Source: an uncultured Paracoccaceae bacterium
GTDB taxonomy: Bacteria > Pseudomonadota > Alphaproteobacteria > Rhizobiales > Rhizobiaceae
Reading direction: 5' to 3'
Assembly (NCBI GenBank): GCA_937873685.1
Contig: CALMYO010000279.1
Span: forward strand, 1 to 48,746
DNA length: 48,746 bases
A program made the position numbers and the translations under genes. Shown here in pieces: positions 44,378 to 48,746 of this stretch (position 1 is its first letter; every line of letters starts with the position of its first letter). The notes beneath the pieces were generated by a model, which saw only the letters and a program-made list of their open reading frames with translations, did no database searches and was not told the DNA's origin.

Positions 44378-45190
44378 TCAACGCTGCGCCCTTCGCATCC
44401 TCTGTTCCAGTTGCCGCAGCGCCAGCGACAGGCCGACCGTCAGGACAAGGTAGACATAAGCCACGATGGAATAGGTTTCGAAGAAGCGGAAGGAGCCCGA
44501 GGCGTAGACCTTGCCCATCTGCGTGATATCGGCGACGCCGAGCACCGAGACCAGAGAGGAATCCTTCACCATCGCCACGAAATCGTTGCCGAGCGGCGGC
44601 AGGATGGTGCGGATCGCCTGCGGAAAGACGATCAGCCGAAAGCGTTGCCAACGGTTGAGGCCGAGCGCCTCGGCCGCCTCCACCTGACCGGGATCGACAG
44701 ACAGGATGCCGGCGCGAAACACCTCGGCGATGAAGGCGCTGTACCCGATGGTCAGCGCCAGGATTGCCCGCCACAACAGCGACACGTCACGCACCAGCAA
44801 TTCACCCGCCAGTCCGGCCTCGCGCAACGGTGTCGCAAGCCAGTTGAAGGCGAAGACAAAACCCGGCACGCCGGCGAATGCGATCCAGAACAGCAGCACC
44901 AGGATAGGCACGCCGCGGATCACCTCCACGTAGAACCGCGCGACCTGTCGCAACACGAGCGATCCCGACAAAGCCATCAGCGCAATGCCAAGCCCGAGCG
45001 CGCAGGCGAGCGAAAAGCCGATTGCCGTGACGAAGACGGTGATGCGCACGCCCTTGGCGATGGTGGCGAAGATCTGGCTGTAGAGATCGCTTGCGGCAAT
45101 CGCGATTCCCAGCGCCGCACCGATTACGGCAAGGGCCGCCAACCACCAGGGGAAATCAGGACGTGTTCTTGAAGGCGGTGCGGGCGGCAT
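44378..45190 (-). CDS. Polar amino-acid ABC transporter permease (HisM type)
   Basis: 270 residues. Five or more membrane helices, the N-terminal KGVRITVFVTAIGFSLACA region and the EAA loop EAAEALGLNRWQRFRLIVFPQAI identify the HisM/GlnP permease family, which imports polar amino acids with a binding protein and ATPase. Neither partner is adjacent, so it is either an orphan or its partners are elsewhere. It is convergent with the secreted protein gene; no clear ribosome binding site was seen. Confidence 0.88.
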   Translation of the reverse strand: MPPAPPSRTRPDFPWWLAALAVIGAALGIAIAASDLYSQIFATIAKGVRITVFVTAIGFSLACALGLGIALMALSGSLVLRQVARFYVEVIRGVPILVLLFWIAFAGVPGFVFAFNWLATPLREAGLAGELLVRDVSLLWRAILALTIGYSAFIAEVFRAGILSVDPGQVEAAEALGLNRWQRFRLIVFPQAIRTILPPLGNDFVAMVKDSSLVSVLGVADITQMGKVYASGSFRFFETYSIVAYVYLVLTVGLSLALRQLEQRMRRAQR

Positions 45191-45450
45191 GGTCGGTCGC
45201 AGTTGTCGTCGTTCGTTTCATCGCCCCGTGCAGGCTCTGGATGCATACGGTATTGAAAATCCGGGCGCCGCAACCCCGAAAATGCCGCGACTGCCTTTTC
45301 GGCCGGATTTTGCGGGCGTGGCATGGCGCGACGCCCGCATCGGCGGCAGTGCGGGGGAGTCGCATGCCGCGAACCATTGTGTTGCGCGCCTGGTTGTGGC
45401 TGTGTGGGCTTAAGCGATTGCATCGTTCGAATCGCGCCTGGGGGATCGTC

Positions 45451-46830
45451 ATGGCAAGCATCGAGACGGCGGAAAGGCCGCGTTACGCCGATCGCAAGGG
45501 CATCTGGGGCTGGATGCTGTTCGACTGGGCGCAGCAGCCGTTCCACACGCTGATCATCACTTTTGTCTTTGCACCCTATTTTGCTGCGGCGGTTGCCACC
45601 GACGCCACGCGCGGACAGGAATTGTGGGGCTATGCGGTGGGCGTTGGCGGTTTCCTGATCGCCATCCTGTCGCCGGTGCTGGGATCGATCGCCGACGCGA
45701 CCGGGCCGCGCAAGCCCTGGATTCTTGGCTTCTCCATCGTTGGTTTCGCTGGCTGCTGGGCGCTTTGGTATGCGACGCCGGGCATGGCCAGCGTCGCGCC
45801 AGTCATGATCGCGGTGGCCGTGGCGCTGATCGGCGTCGAATTCGCCGCCGTCTTCAACAACGCGATGATGCCGTCGCTTGCGCCGCGATCGGAACTCGGC
45901 AAGCTGTCGGGCAGCGCCTGGGGGCTTGGCTATCTCGGCGGGCTTTTCAGCCTCATCATCGTGCTCGGTCTGCTGTCGGCGCAGCCGGAAACCGGCAAGA
46001 CGCTGCTCGGTCTCGACCCGCTTTTCGGTTTCACTGCCGAAGGCCGTGAAGGCGACCGCGCTTCCGGGCCGCTCACCGCCTTGTGGATGGCGGTGTTCCT
46101 GTTGCCGATGTTCCTGTTTACGCCCGATGCGCCGCGCGTGAAGGCGAAGGCCGGCGCGGTGCGCGAGGGGCTGGCCGATCTCGGCCAGACGCTCAAAACC
46201 CTGCCAAAGCAGAAGAGCTTCTTCAATTTCCTGATTTCCAGCATGCTCTACCGTGACTCGCTGAACGCACTTTACTCCTTCGGCGGCATCTATGCGGCCG
46301 GCGTGCTGAAATGGTCGATCATCGATATCGGTATCTTCGGCATTCTTGCAAACATCACCGGCGCAGTCGGGGCATGGTTCGGCGGGCGCATGGACCAGCG
46401 TCACGGCCCGAAGCCAGTGATTGTCGTGTGCATCGTCCTGCTGTCGCTGGCATGCCTCGCCATCATCTCCACCACGCCGACCGAGGCGTTTTTCATGCCG
46501 GTGGGAACGCCCGACCAGCCGTCCAGCCTGCCTAATCTCGTTTTCTATCTTGCAGGCGCGTTGATCGGCGCTGCCGGCGGGTCGATCCAGGCCTCGTCGC
46601 GCACGCTGCTGGTCGACCAGGTGCCGCCTTCCGATGTCGGCAAGGCCTTCGGGCTCTATGCGCTGTCGGGCCGGGCCACTGCCTTCATCGGGCCGCTGGC
46701 CATCGCCTGGGTCACGGCGATCTCCGACAGCCAGCGCGTCGGGGTGACGCCGATCATCGTCCTCTTTGTCCTCGCAGCGCTGCTGCTGCCTTTCGTGCGC
46801 AGCGCATCCGAGGAGGCGCGCCGCGGCTGA
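45451..46830 (+). CDS. MFS transporter, UMF1 (Atg22-like) type
   Basis: 459 residues from ATG 45451, preceded by GGGGGAT. Twelve hydrophobic segments; family marks are [20 protein letters not shown] near the N-terminus, [35 protein letters not shown], and late [15 protein letters not shown]. This matches the UMF1 (unknown major facilitator 1) family related to yeast Atg22 vacuolar efflux proteins; substrates in bacteria are unknown. The open frame upstream to 45091 crosses non-coding DNA. It is convergent with purH, 22 bases between stops. Confidence 0.9.
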   Translation: MASIETAERPRYADRKGIWGWMLFDWAQQPFHTLIITFVFAPYFAAAVATDATRGQELWGYAVGVGGFLIAILSPVLGSIADATGPRKPWILGFSIVGFAGCWALWYATPGMASVAPVMIAVAVALIGVEFAAVFNNAMMPSLAPRSELGKLSGSAWGLGYLGGLFSLIIVLGLLSAQPETGKTLLGLDPLFGFTAEGREGDRASGPLTALWMAVFLLPMFLFTPDAPRVKAKAGAVREGLADLGQTLKTLPKQKSFFNFLISSMLYRDSLNALYSFGGIYAAGVLKWSIIDIGIFGILANITGAVGAWFGGRMDQRHGPKPVIVVCIVLLSLACLAIISTTPTEAFFMPVGTPDQPSSLPNLVFYLAGALIGAAGGSIQASSRTLLVDQVPPSDVGKAFGLYALSGRATAFIGPLAIAWVTAISDSQRVGVTPIIVLFVLAALLLPFVRSASEEARRG

Positions 46831-46852
46831 AGCGGTGCAGTGTGCGGCTGTT

Positions 46853-48469
46853 TCAATGCCGGAAATGCCGCATGCCGGTGAACACCATGGCGATGCCGCG
46901 CTCGTTGGCAGCCGCGATCACCTCGGCGTCGCGCATCGAACCGCCCGGCTGGATGACGGCGGTCGCCCCAGCTTCGACCGCTGAAACCAGCCCGTCTGCG
47001 AAGGGAAAGAATGCGTCTGACGCCACAACCGCCCCTCTCGTCAGGGGTTCGGCGAGCTCTTGCGCCCGTGCGGCGTCCCCGGCCTTCCAGGCTCCGATGC
47101 GGGCCGAATCGACCCGGCTCATCTGGCCGGCGCCGATTCCGACCGTCGCACCGTCGCGCGCATAGACGATCGCGTTCGACTTGACGTGCTTGGCCACACG
47201 GAACGCAAACAGCATGTCGGCGAACTCGCCCGGCGTCGGGGCGCGCTTCGTCACGACGCGGCATTCGGTTTCGCCAACCTGGCCGTTGTCGCGGTCCTGC
47301 ACCAGCAGTCCGCCCGAGACGGAGCGCACGGTTCGCCCGGGCGCGCGCGGATCGGGCAGGCCGCCGGTGAGCAGCAGGCGCAGGTTCGGCTTTGAGGCCA
47401 CGATGGCGATTGCTTCGTCGCAGGCGTCGGGTGCGATGATGACCTCGGTGAAGATACCGGTGATGGCGCGCGCGGCCTGCGCATCCAGTGGACGGTTCAT
47501 CGCGACAATGCCGCCGAAAGCTGAAACCGGATCGCAGGCGAGCGCCTTTTCATAGGCCGATACCAGGCTTTCGCCTGTCGCGACGCCGCAGGGATTGGCG
47601 TGCTTGATGATGGCGATTGCGGCGCGGCCGGCTGGATCGAACTCCGCCACAAGCTCGAAGGCCGCGTCGGTGTCGTTGATGTTGTTGTATGAGAGTTGCT
47701 TGCCCTGCAGCTGGCGGGCAGAAGCCACGCCGGGACGTCGTTCGCCGGTCAGATAGAAGCCGGCCTGCTGGTGCGGGTTCTCGCCATAGCGCAATGATTG
47801 CGCCAGCGAGCCGCCGAAAGAGACATTGCGCCCTGCCGGCAGGCCAAGCGTTTCGGCGAACCAGCCGGCTATTCCCGCGTCGTAGGCGGCGGTGCGGGCA
47901 TAGGCGCGTGCGGCCAGTTGCTTGCGCAAGGCGAGTGGAAACGCGCCGCTGTTCTCCGACAGGGCATTCAGCGTTTCGCCGTAATCTTCCGGATCCGTGA
48001 CGATTGCGACCCATGCGTGGTTCTTCGCCGCCGCTCGCACCATGGCCGGTCCGCCGATGTCGATGTTTTCCACGGTCTCGGCGTAATCGCCACCCTTCGC
48101 GCGCACCTTCTCGAACGGATAGAGATTGACCACCACAAGATCGATCGGGTGAATCGCGTGGCGTTCCATGGCCTCCATGTGGGCGGTGTCGTTGCGCACG
48201 CCGAGCAGGGCGCCATGCACGGCCGGGTGCAGCGTCTTCACACGCCCGTCCATGATCTCGGGAAATCCTGTCAGTTCGGAAACGTCGCGGGCCGGTATGC
48301 CGGCCTCCTGCAAGGCGCGAAACGTGCCACCGGTCGAGACCAGCTCGACGCCGCGGGAGGCGAGCGCGGCGGCGAACTCCGTGAGCCCTGCCTTGTCCGA
48401 TACCGAGAGCAGTGCACGGCGCACCGGCACCAGGTCGGGAACGGGCAGGTTCTTTGCAGCGACAGCCAT
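46853..48469 (-). CDS. purH: Bifunctional AICAR formyltransferase/IMP cyclohydrolase
   Basis: 538 residues, full length. The N-terminal MGS-like IMP cyclohydrolase domain (about 1-200; [55 protein letters not shown]) and the C-terminal formyltransferase domain ([37 protein letters not shown]) are complete. It catalyses the last two steps of de novo IMP synthesis. ATG with GGAAG upstream. The 214-base gap to the next gene on its 5' side shows no terminator or known regulatory site. Confidence 0.97.
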   Translation of the reverse strand: MAVAAKNLPVPDLVPVRRALLSVSDKAGLTEFAAALASRGVELVSTGGTFRALQEAGIPARDVSELTGFPEIMDGRVKTLHPAVHGALLGVRNDTAHMEAMERHAIHPIDLVVVNLYPFEKVRAKGGDYAETVENIDIGGPAMVRAAAKNHAWVAIVTDPEDYGETLNALSENSGAFPLALRKQLAARAYARTAAYDAGIAGWFAETLGLPAGRNVSFGGSLAQSLRYGENPHQQAGFYLTGERRPGVASARQLQGKQLSYNNINDTDAAFELVAEFDPAGRAAIAIIKHANPCGVATGESLVSAYEKALACDPVSAFGGIVAMNRPLDAQAARAITGIFTEVIIAPDACDEAIAIVASKPNLRLLLTGGLPDPRAPGRTVRSVSGGLLVQDRDNGQVGETECRVVTKRAPTPGEFADMLFAFRVAKHVKSNAIVYARDGATVGIGAGQMSRVDSARIGAWKAGDAARAQELAEPLTRGAVVASDAFFPFADGLVSAVEAGATAVIQPGGSMRDAEVIAAANERGIAMVFTGMRHFRH

Positions 48470-48683
48470 GGCGCTTCCAAACTCCGGTTATTCCACCGGC
48501 CCGTAACACGGCGCGACCGACTGGCCAATTGCGACCTGTGGCCAGCTTCCGCAAGTGGAACGAATCTGGCATTCGCCCGCGGACTTGCGACCATTGGAAG
48601 CAGATCTCGGAATCGAACCGGCAGGGTTGGCCGTAGGAGCCTTGTCCGGCCGGATCGAATCGTCCGGTAGAACAACGCTTGTC

Positions 48684-48746
48684 TTATGACTTTTTGCCGC
48701 CGGACAGGCGAGAAAGGAACCGCCGGGAGGCAGGTGCAACTCCCTT
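48684..48746 (-). CDS. Possible C-terminal end of an upstream gene
   Basis: Twenty residues (KGVAPASRRFLSRLSGGKKS) and a TAA stop at the right edge on the minus strand, in frame from the window end. In related genomes a heparinase II/III-like gene often precedes purH, so this could be its C-terminus, but twenty residues are too few to show it. Confidence 0.25.
   Translation of the reverse strand, partial: KGVAPASRRFLSRLSGGKKS

Noticed and set aside
48600-48645. GGTTCGATTCC-like word on the minus strand, similar to a tRNA T-loop
   Set aside because: Flanking bases do not pair and no other cloverleaf arm can be formed.

Overview
The window is a GC-rich chromosomal segment that reads throughout like an alphaproteobacterium of the Rhizobiales (Mesorhizobium/Phyllobacteriaceae-like). 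The basis is gene order and protein flavour: atpA-atpG-atpD-atpC, hemC-hemD-mitofilin-hemY divergent from tsaD-gpsA, argH divergent from tlpA with lptM-lysA downstream of argH, and a TIGR02302-type (DUF4175) protein. No rRNA, tRNA, CRISPR array, transposase or phage gene was seen. The genus is an inference; no database search was possible.

Layout. 1-3.2 kb: end of the ATP synthase operon, with a palindromic repeat wedged between atpD and atpC. 3.2-10.2 kb (minus strand): an unknown membrane-protein/hydrolase pair, then the haem genes hemC, hemD, a mitofilin-like protein and hemY. 10.3-18.1 kb (plus): tsaD, gpsA, rpmI-rplT, then pheS and pheT, separated by a three-gene islet (DUF2442, unknown acidic protein, HEPN protein). 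18.2-24.9 kb (minus): an RTX repeat protein, a small RlpA-like protein, a TauE/SafE permease, an NDUFA9-like protein, lysA and lptM. 25.0-25.9 kb: a GNAT/DUF1778 toxin-antitoxin pair with a perfect operator palindrome, between lptM and argH. 27.3-33.6 kb (plus): tlpA, a small secreted protein, a GGDEF-EAL protein and a large Gln-rich membrane protein. 33.7-36.9 kb (minus): a small catabolic cassette of BKACE, SDR and MHS-type transporter. 37.1-40.2 kb: a grossly enlarged glyS. 41.0-48.7 kb: sbtA-sbtB, a methyltransferase, a MarR regulator facing a secreted protein, an orphan amino-acid ABC permease, a UMF1-type MFS protein and purH.

The most striking feature is glyS. The open frame encodes about 1008 residues from its likely start, whereas the glycyl-tRNA synthetase beta subunit is usually about 700. 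The excess comes from at least four copies of a GC-rich composite palindromic element inserted in frame (one replacing the native C-terminus), plus an AT-rich stretch of different origin. A fifth partial copy lies just upstream of the start codon. All intragenic copies are read in the same frame and give Pro/Gly-rich peptides. This resembles in kind, but not obviously in sequence, the Rickettsia palindromic elements.

The second candidate for something undescribed is the islet inside pheS-pheT. A HEPN-family protein is paired with an unfamiliar small acidic protein instead of the usual nucleotidyltransferase, is preceded by a 10-bp perfect inverted repeat, and overlaps pheT by the ATGA junction. 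Other points of interest are two matching MarR-type operator sites, an sbtA-sbtB pair, and a BKACE protein that has lost one ligand of its expected metal site.
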